From NCBI RefSeq assembly GCF_964355755.1, contig NC_092673.1:23133001-23197000 (forward strand): DNA of 64,000 nucleotides. Direction: 5' to 3'. The DNA comes from Antedon mediterranea. Its lineage: Eukaryota; Echinodermata; Crinoidea; Comatulida; Antedonidae. A program made the position numbers and the translations under genes. A model generated the notes under the pieces. That model ran no database searches and had not been told where the DNA came from. It saw only the letters and a program-made list of their open reading frames with translations. The number at the start of each line of letters is the position of its first letter. Position 1 is the first letter of the stretch. This document shows positions 44,101 to 59,100 of this stretch, piece after piece.

Positions 44101-47100
44101 TGTTGTCATTGTATACAGACGTAGACATAAAAGGAAGGATGATACTAAAACAAAGCATTATTAATATAATATCTTTATTTATTTATAGAAGTAGTATTAA
44201 AACGAATTTGCCTCCAAACAGCAGTTTCAAAGTTCCAGAAAACAACCCTCCCCTCTTTTTTTCCAGCGAACAACCCACATTTTCCGGCAAACAAACCCCT
44301 CCTATTTTTTGCCAGCGAACAATCCCCATTTTCCAGCAAACAAACCCTCCCCCCTTTTATTTTAGAAAACAACAGGTCCATTTTCAAGCTAACAACGCAT
44401 GTAGACACACTAAACAAAATGAACATTTTTCGCATTTGATTAACCAAAACATTGTCGGAAGACTCAGAATGTTTGTGCTTGTAATAATTAAAAGAAAATG
44501 TACACATTAAGAATACGGATGGATGATTCAAACAGGAATAGATCAACTATTTTTATCAGCAAAAATATTAACTGTTAACAGTTTTATAGGCAATGTCTGT
44601 CATCATAGCTGAGATTAACAGAAGTGAAACTAATGGTGCAAAGATTTTACTGATAAGGTCTGAAGAAAATTAATTCGGGTGTATTCCAATAATCACAAAT
44701 TTAAAGTTACATGCTTAAAAACATGTACTGTAGACATTATTGGTAGAAAGGCAGACCTTACGAGATCAAAACTCAAGATCATACTATTTCGGCACTTAGA
44801 AGTTGTTAATTTAGTATTTATGCAATAATTAATTGTAACACTTGTATTATATTATTTATAAGGGGGCAAGGAGTAATTCACACATGTGTCATTTCCCCTA
44901 CGTTAGTATTAATCATCGTTAGGGTCGCGCAAGATATCCACATACTAAAGTTATCAGTCGTCCCATCTGGAAAGTGCAGATGTCTCTTGAGAGTGTTTCG
45001 AGTCATCCCTACCATTTTAGAAGCAGGATAAAATATACAGTTAGCGTGTATGCTTAATGTAAACGCAGCAGGGAAGGGAGTAATGCTTTAGTACAGTCAT
45101 TTTCTGTTTATTACATCGCCATAGAATCATGATGACATTCATAAGAGAATTCTGGCCATTGGAAAACATCTGGGGCATACGGAGACGTAGAAATTGAATC
45201 AAAATGGAAGCATTTGATAATGCGTAAACAATACATACTGTAATGCTAAATTTTACAACCCTTATTTACCCATTTTAAGGGAGATAAAACATTTTCTGAA
45301 TTTCAAAAATATTAGAATCCCAGTATAGCTTTTTTTATGAGCTGCGAGGAGATCATGAACCAAGCAGCACTTCTGGCTGCACCAACCTTTCGTTTAGACC
45401 CTGAAGCTAATTATTATATTAGACCACACAATATAAAAAAACACATTATCTTTGTAGATCTAAAAATACCATTAATAAGTTAGCGATATTTCTAATAAAA
45501 AAAAAGAAAAATAAGAAAATCATTCAAGATAGAAAACATTAACAATGGATGCTTTTTAAGAACTATCTCATCGTACTTTTTGTCAAACTAGTTTGATAGT
45601 GTAGACAGAGCTTTAGACACGAAACACAATAATTTTACCAGTCGTAAAATCATCCAAACTTTTGCTTTTGTGTTGTGCATCCTTGCATTGCATCAAAGTC
45701 TTCCGAACAGAATCAAACTAAACTTAAATTTCTCTAGTTTTAGTATAATCTAATGAGAAATTTAATTTATTGCACAATATTAAAGTGATGCTATGTAAAT
45801 TCATTATTGGGAGTATTATATATTTGTTGAAAAACATATAAAAAAAAAATATACAATCAAATAGGTAAAATGTCAATAAACCAAATTGTGTTAAACCTGA
45901 TCAGTCAACAGCTTAGACTCATGTTGTGAATGGTTGCTCACTGTGTGAGAAGAATCAACGAAATTCAATGGGCATAACGAAATTGTACTCTTCATGACGT
46001 ACCAATGGAGTACAGAAATTATTGAATATCATGTGACCTACAATCCTCAATCAAATAACAAGAATTTACTCAGATATGGCACAATTAAATAGTGTATTTT
46101 CATGCTGCTGCTCTAGCCCGCTACGTCACACGAGATGACTCATTTATTAGATGAAATCAAGCAGCAGTTATACTGTAGTACTACACTTTGACATTTTTGC
46201 TAAAATGGAAACTCGACTATAATTTATAGGTACCAGCTGCATTTCTGGTATTTATGAGTCCCATGACAATACTGTATTTCACTGTCAGATAATCATTGAA
46301 TTATTATCAAAACAGTCCATGAAAGTTTTTGTTTGTAATATGATACTTCACACTTGAAGTATCTAAGGTGTGATGAAGTGACCCACAGACTTGACCTTAG
46401 CAATAAAATAAACTAAATTGAGTCTGTTTCATATCAAAGTTATTCACTTATGTAACAAAATTCACATTATAAAAAGAGAAAAGAAACGTTTAATTATAAC
46501 TCTAAAACCATTGTCTGACAGACAATTGAAATATTTTTTGCTTTTAATTACATTTTTTTCAGGTAAAATAACTATTATGTGACAATAAAATGACACATTA
46601 AAAAACAAATTTGAAATAAAAAATATTTTTCTGAGGGACAATATATCTTTAAAACTGTTACGTCAATAAGCGAGCAGCATTTTTTGTAAGAAATATTTCT
46701 TGTTTTAAATTGTAGTTTACCGATACAATCACAATTATTGAATCATTCAATTATAGAGATATAAATGCGGTGGTAGATATTTTTGTGCCGACGACCTGTT
46801 AACAATAACTTGCAGATGTTTCTAATGTCATCAGTTTCTCACTAAGGGTTTAATCTAGAAAATAATACTCAACTATTAGAAAAACTTCTCTATCTGATTT
46901 CATACTCTAAAAGCAATTTATGTAATCTTATTCCATATTTTTTATTAATGTCTTGGCTTGATGTTGAAGGCCACAGGTTATCAAACTTTCACAAATTGTG
47001 TATTATAACTTTTCATAAAAATATTTTAGGATGCTACTTAAAGTAACCTATTCACAAAAAAGAAAAAAAAAATATAGGTTTGTTGACCTACAAATATTTA

Positions 47101-50100
47101 TTTTTTAATGTAAAAAATGGAAGGAGATATAACAATTTGTTTTTAAAATTATTACATTTTTTTTCTCCCAGAAATTGGGCCAGTGTCAATCACCGATGAC
47201 CCAGAGCAGTTCCAACAGAGCTTGCGCAACCTGTACGTACAGGGAGGTGGTGATTGTCCTGAGATGAGTGTTGGCGCTATACTTACTGCCCTCAACATCA
47301 GTTTACCAGGATCTTTTATTTACGTGTTTACAGACGCTAGATCAAAGGACTACTACCTCACGGATCAAGTTTTAAGGTTGATTCAAGAAAAAGAAAGCCA
47401 GGTATGACCCTATGAATTCATTTAATGATGAGTTTTTCTGTAATTATCACTGTAGACAGAGAATATGGTAATTAAACAGACTGTGATTCCTTTCTCATTT
47501 CACAACCGTTGTGGTCTGTTCAATTACCGTCTTTTTCGTCTACCGTCTCAAATCAAATGCTTGCTAAAACATTGCTGTTTGATTGATTCAGAGCTTTGCT
47601 GCCGGGCATACTTACATTCATTCCAATATGTAAAATATCATTTTAACAAGTTTTTTTTTACATTAGATCATCATACTTCCATAAAGGAAGTGTGCATATT
47701 AGAGCTCTTTTACGTATAAGAGTACATTGACTAAACTTGGTATGACCCTGAAGTCAGCTCAAACTTTATATCAACGTTTGATTTCGCCATGCAAACCTTT
47801 AAACAATACATATATTTACTGTTATAATTATGTGATCTCACTGGCCAAACCCAGGGTCCCGGAGCTTATAGGAGCCCCTGAGCAGGACCCGGAGGAGAAA
47901 TAAGGCATTAATATATTTTGAAAACGGCACTTAACTTACCAAAGAAAAATGAAAACAGAAGATTAAAGTGAAATTAAATGTAAATAATAATTTCGATGTT
48001 GTGCACAGGTTGTATTTGTGTTGACCGGTGACTGTGGAAACACAACTCATGAAGGATTTAAATCATATGAAAAGATTGCTGCAACTAGCTCAGGTCAGCT
48101 GTTTAAATTAAACAAATCAGATGTAGATGAGGTCAGTATGTTTACATTTTACTTGCTATTTACAGGACTAAGAATTTATTTTCACTCTTGGTCATTCACA
48201 TGTCATTACCAATTTCAGGCCGGTTTGAATCCTACTCCACAATTTTTAGATGACAATACGCCGCCTAATGCGAGACATTTTTAGAAAGCATGGGTTTCCC
48301 ATCCTGTATGTAAATTATAAATAACCTGATACTCATAAAGTCAATAGCGTCCAGGAACCTACAGTAAGATAGCTTAGATGCTTTAGGGATATATAGTAAT
48401 AATGTTTCCGCTATTAATAGGTTGTGATCCTATTTCACGTCCGATCACTGAAATAAGTTTTACTTTTACAGTAATTGCTTTTAGTGAAGTTTAAAATTGT
48501 TTTGACTCATATTTTATTTAAATTTAAAATGCTACCTGTATCTGTAAACATTAATTGGCCCGAATTTCCCCCCCCCCCCCCATTATTTCTTGTGATATAA
48601 ATACACGTTTTAGGGTCATTAATATTTTGAATTTCAAATGCCATTCATGTGCGATTCCAATTTTTTTTACAATTCATGGAAGTATAATACATAAGTAAAA
48701 AAAATGTTATCACATATTGTGATTTGATAAAATGTATGCAGTATTGTAGTTTTGAAATGCTAGTGTAATAAAAGACAACATTTTATAGCGGAAGGTATTG
48801 ATATTTTTTAAATTTCTCCTAAGACTCTTTATAAATCAACTCATTAAAATTTCCACTAAGCTTTTTGTTGGTGCATCCCCGGGTCAAATTCAAAGTTGTC
48901 ATTAAAGTTTATCTGCTTCCCTTTTTTCCAGGTGTTAACATTTGTTAAAGTGACGTTACAAGCTCGCAAGGTCAACCTGCTATCAGCGGATTACGCAACT
49001 GAAGGTTTCAAAGTTCTGCGAATTCCAATTGACACGGAGCTACAACAGATCACCGTGTCAGTCAGCGGTGTCAACCCAAGAATCACGATCAGGGATCCAT
49101 CAGGTAATCGTATCATTCATGTTATTTCAAAATCACTTGTAGTTTACTTTGTATTGCGTATCTGAAATATAACTCTTATGTTCCCACTGAGCCCACATGT
49201 TTTGCAAATTAAATTATTTTAGGCCAATAAAGGAAATGTCTTGGTGTATACAGTAGGTCTGAAAAAGGCAAATGTTAAACATACACAATTTGGAATAATT
49301 ACGCCAGCTCTGTCATCAAAATATTTTTATAATGTGTTCTGTTATTGATATAATTGAAAAAAAAAAAAACATAATACAGCTTCTTTATTCAAACACATTT
49401 ACCGCTTCTTAAAGACTTTTGCTGATAAAAATTACTACTTTGAAATTTAAAATTTTCAACCTAATTTCCAGCAAAGGTTGTCATATTTTATATATCAATA
49501 AATATATTTAAAGCATCTTTGCCTATCTGTTTTTAACCTTTGGCTACAGACTTGACTGTAAATAAAACATAAAACTAATAAACTAATTTGGAGATGTGTG
49601 GACAAAGACTCGCTACTCATTTCATATGATGCGCAAGGTTATTTAAAATTCATCCAACAAACATTATCCAAGAAGACTCCAACCAACCAAACTATTGTTT
49701 TGAACAATTTCATGGCTTATCTGGCCACTTCTTGAAAATTTACCAAAAAGATATATTTTAATTTTCTTAATAGGAAAACTCATTGAAGGAAAAGAACTGC
49801 TACGATTAGAAAATGGTTATGTCGTATCGTTGGAAAATCCGCGGCAGGGTATATGGCAGCTTATTATAGGAGCCGATTCTCAATATGAGCTTAGGGTGAC
49901 AGGGCTTAGTTCTTTAGACTTTGCCTATGGGTTTGCTAAGCAGCCAATATACAACATAGAAGGTACAGAGCGCAGACCAATCAGAGGTAGGCAGGGTATA
50001 TCTATTTAAACATTGATAATTTTTAATGTAATAAAATTATGTAGCCTATAAAGCAGTTTTCTAGTATGGACCTGTTTGAAATTTAGAAACACTATTGCGA

Positions 50101-53100
50101 GTCAGGTAGAACATAGTCTTTCTGGACCCAAACGTAAGTGTAAATGGGGTCATAGTCTTTCCAAATGGCCCATAGAGGAATCCAGGGGGCAGGTCTAGCA
50201 CTGTAAGCTCATGGGTTTTAAGGACATCAACCCTTTTGTTTAACCTTATTTTAAATTTGTTTATTATTTGATATCATTAGTAGCTTTTTGTGTCCATATG
50301 AAATATATTAACAGGCTGGATTTACCTGTTCAGAACTTTAATTAAATAAATAATGAAATTTCTCAATTGAATCAGTTTTATTAGTACCAATTTCAGTTAT
50401 ATAGTATAAAATAATAATATTTATAAATTGTGTCCATTCCTTAATATGATACTTATTTTTGTCTACATTGTACATTAATATCATGGTATTATTTGTTTTA
50501 TTTTCCCTCAGGAATTCAAAATTATCTTGTTATCGAATCCAAGAAACTTTTCCCCCCTGGCGTAATCACAAGGACCGAATTCTTAACTCTGAGTGGAGAG
50601 GTGATATCCGAGTATCCTCTACAATACAATCCTGATAATCCTCTATTTTACAATATGTCATCGGTGACCACACCGGATGAGTATTTTTACATCAGAGTGT
50701 CCGGTGTTGACAGACAGAACTTTGATTTTCAACGTACCACGAAAACAGCTATCAGCCTGTTAATACCAGGTAAACATAATTGATATCACCCCTTTAGGTC
50801 TAAGTTCAACATCAGATATATTTTATAGTTAACATGCTCATTGGTGGTAAAGGTACACAGTTATAACAAGCTAGTGTGGTGAAGGGCCAACTCTTTCTTT
50901 TTTATTAGTCTTCTTTAAAGAGTGATGCTGATATCAGTCATAGCACTGCTTTCCACTAGTGCCATCTAAATACAATATACACCGTAAATACAATACATCA
51001 TAAATACCATATACAATTTACCTGTTACATTTTTATTTTTCAGTAGGCTACTTTTAAATTTGTGTGTTTATTTGTAATTTAATTTCATTTAAAGAATTAC
51101 ATTTGTCATAAACTATTTGATACTATAAAACAGTAATAACATTTCAGATAATTTATTGTGATATTACATATTAACAGATCCACCTAAAGTGTCAATGCCA
51201 GCCCACTCACCTGGTTACTATGATACAAACTCTTTCCTGACATGTTATGTTGAAAGTATGGTTCCAATAGAAGTCCAGTTCAAGAGGAATGGTGCCTCCA
51301 TCGGAGAAGTATTGTTCTTCAGGTAAGGCATATTTCTCATTAGATTCCCTGATGTATATAATGTATAACCCTTCCTTTGGGACATCCTTATTCAGGGGGC
51401 ACTTATTAAAGGCACACTTTTTGATTTACTAGGAGCGATATGTTTTTAACACTATATGACCATACCCCTTTTCAGAAGACACCTCTATTAAGATGGCATT
51501 TGTTTAATATAGGTTCTATTATATTTGCAACACATAAAATATTCTTACACACAATTGCTTCAAGTGTACATTCTAAAACTACAATTTAAACACACCAGAA
51601 TTATTTGAAAGATGGACAAAGGAAAATAAACTAGCAACATTTCAAAAGAGTCCCTCGTTTTTATATTCAAGTATATAGCATGTTTATGATATACTAAAAT
51701 TACTGGGAATAGAACCCAACATCCCCACCCTCAGGCTATGTGAAGTTTATAACGATCTGTCATTGTCAATATACTGTCAATTTCATCACACCTACAAGAA
51801 ATACATCAGTTATCATTCAAGTGCATCCAATCTAATTCTCTTTTTGAGATGTATATACAATTTTGAATAAAGTGTCAGAGATGACAGTAAATCTGATTCT
51901 TTAGTTAATGTTTCTACAGTTTGTAAAGTTGATAATTTTTATTGAAAAACAGGCACCATGTTCATATGAACTTCTATATACGTACAACTTATTGGAATTT
52001 AACTACCTGCTAATATAAATAAACAAACTGATAAAAATGTCTACACTTGAGAGGTGACTTTAGGCTGTTTAGAATATCATGCTGGTATAATTATATTGTA
52101 TCAACATGCTTCTCTTTAAGTCAAACTTAAATATCTGTGATGGTGGTAGGTAACACGCCTTATCACCTGTTGTGCAGTCTCCTCTAGGCATAAAATGTGT
52201 TAGCTAATAGCTATAATCTGTGATAAACAGTATGTTAAACTATTAAGGATCGAGTCAAGTGCTAGTTTATGGTGTTTTTGAGATTATGACATTGTGTATG
52301 TGATGGTATGGGTTGAAGTTGAACTATGATTTACTTTGGTTTTGTGTAGTTGTGTAGTATCATTCAAAGAGGTAATAAGTGTTGATAGTTTCAGAAATCC
52401 ATCCAGGGTTAACCATGTGTGGTCATCAGTATACAGTCAACTCCCCAGCAGAATCCAGTGCTTAGGCTAGACAAAGAAAATAGTTTCTTTGCCTAATCTT
52501 TGTTTCTTCACTTAACTTTTAGAATATGTTGTGGATTCTTTCTTGTTTAAATACGTAAGCCCTGTCGTTGTATTATTACTGGTGACTCTCCTGAATCCAA
52601 AATTGTTCAATGATTCAAAAGGTCCTACAATGCATTCAGAAAACATTTTAGACAACCACACATTTTAGGAAAGTTAACTGTGCAATCTATTTTGTTTTCA
52701 AAGGAAAATTGTTTTTTTTTAAATAATTTACAGTGTAACAAATACACAAAATATATGGTTTATTTTTAAGCTATGTTTTTTGCATGGCGAATAAAAATAT
52801 AAAGTAGTCCTAAGGTTCGCAATACCATGTGACAAGGACATTTTAGTTGTTATGCTACATGGAAACACTTGGTACTATAAACCTTACAGCACTTTACTAA
52901 ATTTAAAACTATTTAAAATGGTAATGTTATTTATGGGCATCTCTGAAAAGATACTGTAAACTTCTTCAATAATTCTGAAAATTAACAGATGGTAGGTCTG
53001 AGAAAATCCTCAATAGACAAAACATTTTTTTTGGTTAAACTTTCGTAAAACTTTTGTTTAAGATACAGTCATCATCATTTAATTGCATTACGTCGAGTAC

Positions 53101-56100
53101 AAAATATATAAGGTCAGAAGAAAATATGCCAAGGGCTGGCCTTCAGTGGTTTAGCGTGCAAACCCTACAGAAAGATATATATTTAGATGACATCAAAGTT
53201 GTATTAATATTCCCATTACTCATGATTGGTATGGAAAGAGTTTGTGGAGTAAGGTCAGCAGACGACGCCGCTTTGTTGTGTCGTCTGCTTCAAAACCGCG
53301 TAGCCATGACTTGTACCTCCAAGTCCAGTTAAACCTCTAGGGATTAAAGATAGAAGTGTCTCTACAGGGAGTTAAGTATGCCAGGGCTGCATGTTCGACC
53401 TCCAACTGTCTCTGACGTGTGTTCCCAGTTAATCTATGACATCCTATGTAATTTAGATTTCGGTTTACTCAACACCCATGAGTTTTGTGTATTGTTGACT
53501 TAGGAATTTCTGTCTTTAGTTACATTTATATATTTAAATAAAATGAAAGGAAATAGAGTTTACTGATTATAGAAGATTGCGTTGATTGAGTGTCAATAGT
53601 TCGCTGAAAGACTAATAATTTCATTATTCAGTAATGAGTAATCTACTTGGGGTTCATGTCAAAATTATTCTGTACTGTAGTTACTGCAGTAACATATATT
53701 TTTTATTAAATGTACAAGTTTATTAAAGGCAGTCGCAGCAATAAACAATGTGTAAATAATTTGTTTATTCGTTTATTCAATAAATATATAACACATTCGA
53801 TAGTAATTAATAAAAACAAGGGAAACCTAAATAAATTAAAACTTTACGCCTAGGTTCCCAGAAATAAGTGAAGTACAGTAACAAAAAAGTTGGGAAGAAA
53901 AAGATACAATATACGATATATCATAATAATTATATAAGCAGGAAAAAAAAGTAAGCAAAACGTAGACTACTTTTGACATGTTCCCTTGTTTAATTAATTT
54001 ATTGAAAACCATTAATAAAAACTTAGTGAATAATAATTAGGTCACTGATACCATGAAGTTAGGAAAGTATAATGTATTTGATGTGCTTTTTTGTGATGAT
54101 TCTGGTTCAACCATCCAAAAACTATAGATGACTAGTCAGTCTAATCTGAATCTTTTATAATTATAGTGGTGATGCTGAATTTACACATTTGATTGAACGG
54201 GCAACCAACTCGGATGAGGGCTACTATGAATGTTGGGCAACCAATGCTGAGGGCATTGGAAGTGCTACTACATACCTTGATGTAACAGGTAGGCCTACTT
54301 ATTTTTCTAAAGTTTGTTCTCCTATTAAGGACCTTTGATCTTATATTTTGTGTACAGTAGACATACACTGTCTATACTATTCCGCAATGATCAGTATTTT
54401 TATTTTCTATACCGTTGTGTAAAGTGCATTGCAAATACTTTTACATTACAAAGTTTTATAAATTATGTACAGTATTAATAAAAGATATGTAAATGATAAT
54501 AATGTTTTTTATAAGCAAACCATTACATTAGGTTATGGAAAGTAGATTATGGCAGTCTAATGATGAATTAAAAAAGTTATCTTTCATTTTATTTATTTTT
54601 TTTTAGAAATAATAAATAGCCATATTGACATTAATAATTTAAAATCTGGCAATATCTTCATTCTTTACACAAACGTGGGTGTAGGCCTGACAAGGTGTAG
54701 ATGTAAACCTGACAGGGTGTAGGACTAGCTAGATTGCAATAATTATGACTTGTCTTCACTGACTTGATGTTTTCGTATGTGATTACAACTTTTTGATGAA
54801 CAGATTAAAGTTTATCAAAGACCTGCACCCAAGTGTTTAGCAGAACCATATAATATATATTCCTCTGGCATTAAAATACGGGCTTCATTCACATTAATGT
54901 TTTTTAATAAATATAAAAGGTAGGTTTTTAAAAATATAACAAATATAAACCTACCCAAGGCTGGAAAAATGACATGAATTAGTCATAGTACAGTATTGCC
55001 AAAAGAGAAAATATAATAATATTTTCATGCAAAATCATGGACTATTTATGCCAATTCTTTTTTCTTAGAAATGTGTATTCTTTGATTATTGAATTATCTA
55101 TGACACATTAAAAGATAAAATACCATATTTGATTTCATAATATATGGTTTTGTAGCAGATGCAATATATGTGTATATTTATTACAGTATTTCTATTGTTA
55201 AATTGTGTCATTACATGATAATAGTAACTGTTATCATGCATTTCTGAAATCAAGCAAATATGTAATACATCTGTTGCTCTCTGTTTATGTTTGAGAAAGA
55301 ATTAATAATTGTCAGAATCATTGATGACTTTACCCAATAAACTTTATAACACAATCATAACAATACATTTTATTCAGGCTACTTATTTTTATAATAAAGA
55401 GGTCTTTGTGCAAAATGTACATATGTTATAATCATAAACTATAAATAACATTTTTTTGACGTGAATAAATTATTTTTCTTGTGCAGAACCTCCTCCAACC
55501 ATTCAGAAGCCAGAAAACGTGACTACCCTTCCAGGAGCGAATGCCGTTCTAAGCTGCCAAGCATACAGCACTGTCAAATATAACATCACATGGACTAAGC
55601 CTAATTCATTTGTCCGTCTGAGGGAGAATGAGTTTGTGCGTCAGCTTTCAAATGGATCACTGCTTGTCATGAATGTACGTGACTCAGATGGAGGCAGATA
55701 CAGATGTACAGCGGCCAATGAGGGAGGATCTGTCTTTGAAGAACTCTTCTTACTTGTCCAAGGTTCGTCGTTCTGTCCACATGTTATATTAGGGACTTAA
55801 GAAATACGACGGGAAGCCATAGGATGGTGCTCATGAATAATTAATGCATGGGCTTTAACAAGTGGGTGGAACTTAGCGTGGAATTCCGTCGCTCTAGCAA
55901 ACACAGGATATTCGTCGTCCTCCACTAACCGTCGTGTTTCGTAAAGTCCCTATTATTATTTGAATATTAAGTGTCAGCTTTTGACAAAAATGTTGTCATC
56001 TTTATTTGAATGTGAATTCATTATTTTGTTGTCTTCGAGGAATAAAGAAGAGGAAAAATGTACTTCATTATATGATAAAATTATGGCAGCTTGCTAACTC

Positions 56101-59100
56101 CTTTAGGTTGTAATACTTCCATTAGTTCCTTTTCATCCCGTTGGGACATGGACCACTCTTGTGGTTTCGATAAGTGATTTAACTTGTAGAGTTTAACTGC
56201 TGAACTAAACATTAGTAAATATGCATTTTCTGCATTGTCTCATTTATATTATTATTTTATGGTTTATAAATTGAATTCATTAAAGTGATACTCAATAATT
56301 AAGTAAACACATAAGCATGCTAAAATAAATTTATAATCAAATGTATGTCTGACTTTTACAGAAAAATTGATAAAAAATAATACTGATTAAAATGTATAAT
56401 TATTTGTTTTGCATTTTGTAGAGGTGCCAGTAATCACAATCCTTGCGTCCAACGTTACTTACACTGCTGGAATGAACCTAACACTAAACTGCTTTGCTTC
56501 TGGTTATCCAACCCCAATCATCACATGGAGTAAGAACAACCAAGAACTGCCTCGGATGACAGGGCTCTCCATCGGCTTTGACAACGAGTTGATCATCCAC
56601 AATGCAGGTCCTGATGCAGCTGGATCATACTCTTGCGATGCCATTAACCCCGCCGGTTATGATACACAGAGTATTGTGGTTGAATTTACTGGTGAGTATC
56701 ATTAATTTATTAGATATATAGATTGGAAATGTCTGGTTTCCCTTTGTTTTGCAAAGTTGTATGTAAATAATTTTAGTAATGACTAAAATAGCATACCAAA
56801 CTTGATAGACTCCGCAATGGCAATTTGAACAAAATACGCTGCAGACATGACATATTTATATCAATTTAATTCTGGTTTATTAAAAATATAAGTGGCATTG
56901 CAAAATAACCAGATTGTACCAAATATATTTAAAATTCCATTTAAAAGTTCAAATATAAAATATGTACAAATCTAAAAATAACAAATTTACATACAGCACA
57001 ATACAAACTAACTGTATTTTGCATTTAAATTTCAGCGGTTCCTGAGATCACTTTAGTAAGTGAGCAAATCCTGGTTGCTCAGGAAGAAACGGTAATCTTA
57101 ACTTGTCCTGCTAGTGGCATCCCACCTCCATCAATTGTCTGGATGAAGGACAGCGATATCATTGATGAATACTCATACTATCAGGTGTTATCAGATGGCA
57201 GCTTAGAAGTGCCTAGTGCTCAGACGCTGGATGAAGGCTTGTTCAGGTGTATCGCTAGTAACATTGCTGGCACTGCAACTGCTTCCATGTACCTCGAGAT
57301 TGGATGTAAGTTGATCATTTTAATACTTAAAATTCCACATTTGCAAAAAAAATTATTATATATTGTGAAATACTAAAAACAGGTAGGCAAAACATAGGCA
57401 AAACATCAAGATTCGGCTATATACCTTCATGGGTATCGTGTACACAGACAAACAAATGAATAGGGGTGGAAACATAATCTCCTTTCCTGAGGTAAATATA
57501 TTTCATATAATAAGTGTACAAAATTATTATTAATCTAATTTAAATTATTTTCCATTACTTTTTCCTACAGGACTACATAAAGAAATTTAGTTACGTATTA
57601 ATTGAATCTTTTAATTTTGTTACTTTTAGCCATCCCAAGAATTCTGCAACCTCCTGACAATGTTGCCATTGATATTGGATTGAATGCTTCATTCCCTTGT
57701 CTTGCCTTTGGATTCCCTAAACCAATCATCTCATGGAGAAGAATCGATGGAAAGAACTTGAATACAAACCCGAGAGTTACAGTTACCACTGGGGGCGCTC
57801 TTCACATCAGAGGTAATATTTAAAATTTATATACATTAGAAATGTATTTTATTTTCTTAATCTATTTTTAGTTGTCACGATTTTGCTGCTTCAAACAAGT
57901 ATTTTAAACAATATTAAATGTTTTTTCTTTATTATTTGTATATTTTTCTCATGAAATAAATACAACATGATTATATAATACAATAAATTAGTCTTTATTT
58001 GTTAAAAAAAATATACATACATCAAGTAAAAAACATAGGAACCCTATTGAAGCGACAGGGGCCGAAAAATAAATAATACCAACTTTTCATATGCAATAAA
58101 TTGTGTTTATTTTTCTTGTAGATTTAACTGTTGATGATGCGGGTACTTATATTTGCATTGCTGAAAACAAATTTGGAAAAGAAGAAGAAACCGCTCAACT
58201 CCGCATCACTGGACTTGGTAATTTTTTTTCTCCATAATCTAGAATATTTCAATTAGCAAATAATTATATTTAATATCAAGCAGAAATAGGATTACTGCTG
58301 GTAGCATAATGGTCCCAAGATCTTTGTCTAAATATGGTCTTAGACTCTTCTCCATGGGCCCAGTATAGGACCATGCTCAGTACACTGGAATATGACCCCA
58401 TTTCTGTTCAAATATTCAATAATGATAAAGAAGATATAACATAGGAAAGAGATAGAATAAAGTAAAATACTTTATCCATCTTATTTATTCATCTTATCAA
58501 ATCCAGCCCCTGTATGTAAAGTGACCAATGACTTGATCCCATCTAAAGGACAAGGCAATGAGATTAAAGTAACTTGCCTAAAAATTAAAGCAATATTACA
58601 CATACCTCTTGTATGCTGGTCTGATATCCCTTACCGTTATTCCATATTGCTCGCTCATAATCATTTCTATTATTTTTAGTACGACCCTACATCTTTAGCA
58701 GCCCAGCGCCAGAGGAAATTGCCATTATTGGAATGAGGATCACCTTAAATTGCAGAATGGAAGGAAACCCACCTCCTCAAGTATACTGGTACAAGAATGA
58801 CATCCCAGTAAATCCAAACCTCAATCAAAACTATCGACTAGAGAGCGACGGATCGCTGACAATCTCCAACATTCAAGAAGTAGATGCTGGTGTATTTAAG
58901 TGTGAAGGAATTAATGTTGCTGGCCAGACACAAGTGGAAAGTAACTTAGTTGTCCAAGGTAAATTTTACATTTTGTATCAACCGTTTATTCGGCAATAGC
59001 AGAAACAGGCCCTATCTATGTATCTTGTGTGTGTTTGTCATGTGAAATTGATTGTTACCTCTCTGGCAGACTACACAGTAACAAGTCACTTGTGGCAATC

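Larger units (their letters stand above)
42665..47171. other. Hemicentin intron 1, right part
   Basis: Apart from the poly-A tract, tandem repeat and segmental duplication listed separately, no gene or element was recognised. Confidence 0.5.
47402..51177. other. Introns 2-6 of hemicentin
   Basis: Introns of 607, 800, 670, 525 and 408 bp, AT-rich, with a C10-12 run near 48570 and no recognisable element. A GC-richer stretch at 50090-50215 may be an old repeat. Confidence 0.6.

Noticed and set aside
44037-44546. Frames of 157 aa (+) and 123 aa (-)
   Set aside because: Both cross a degenerate 48-bp tandem repeat; low-complexity translation, no domain.
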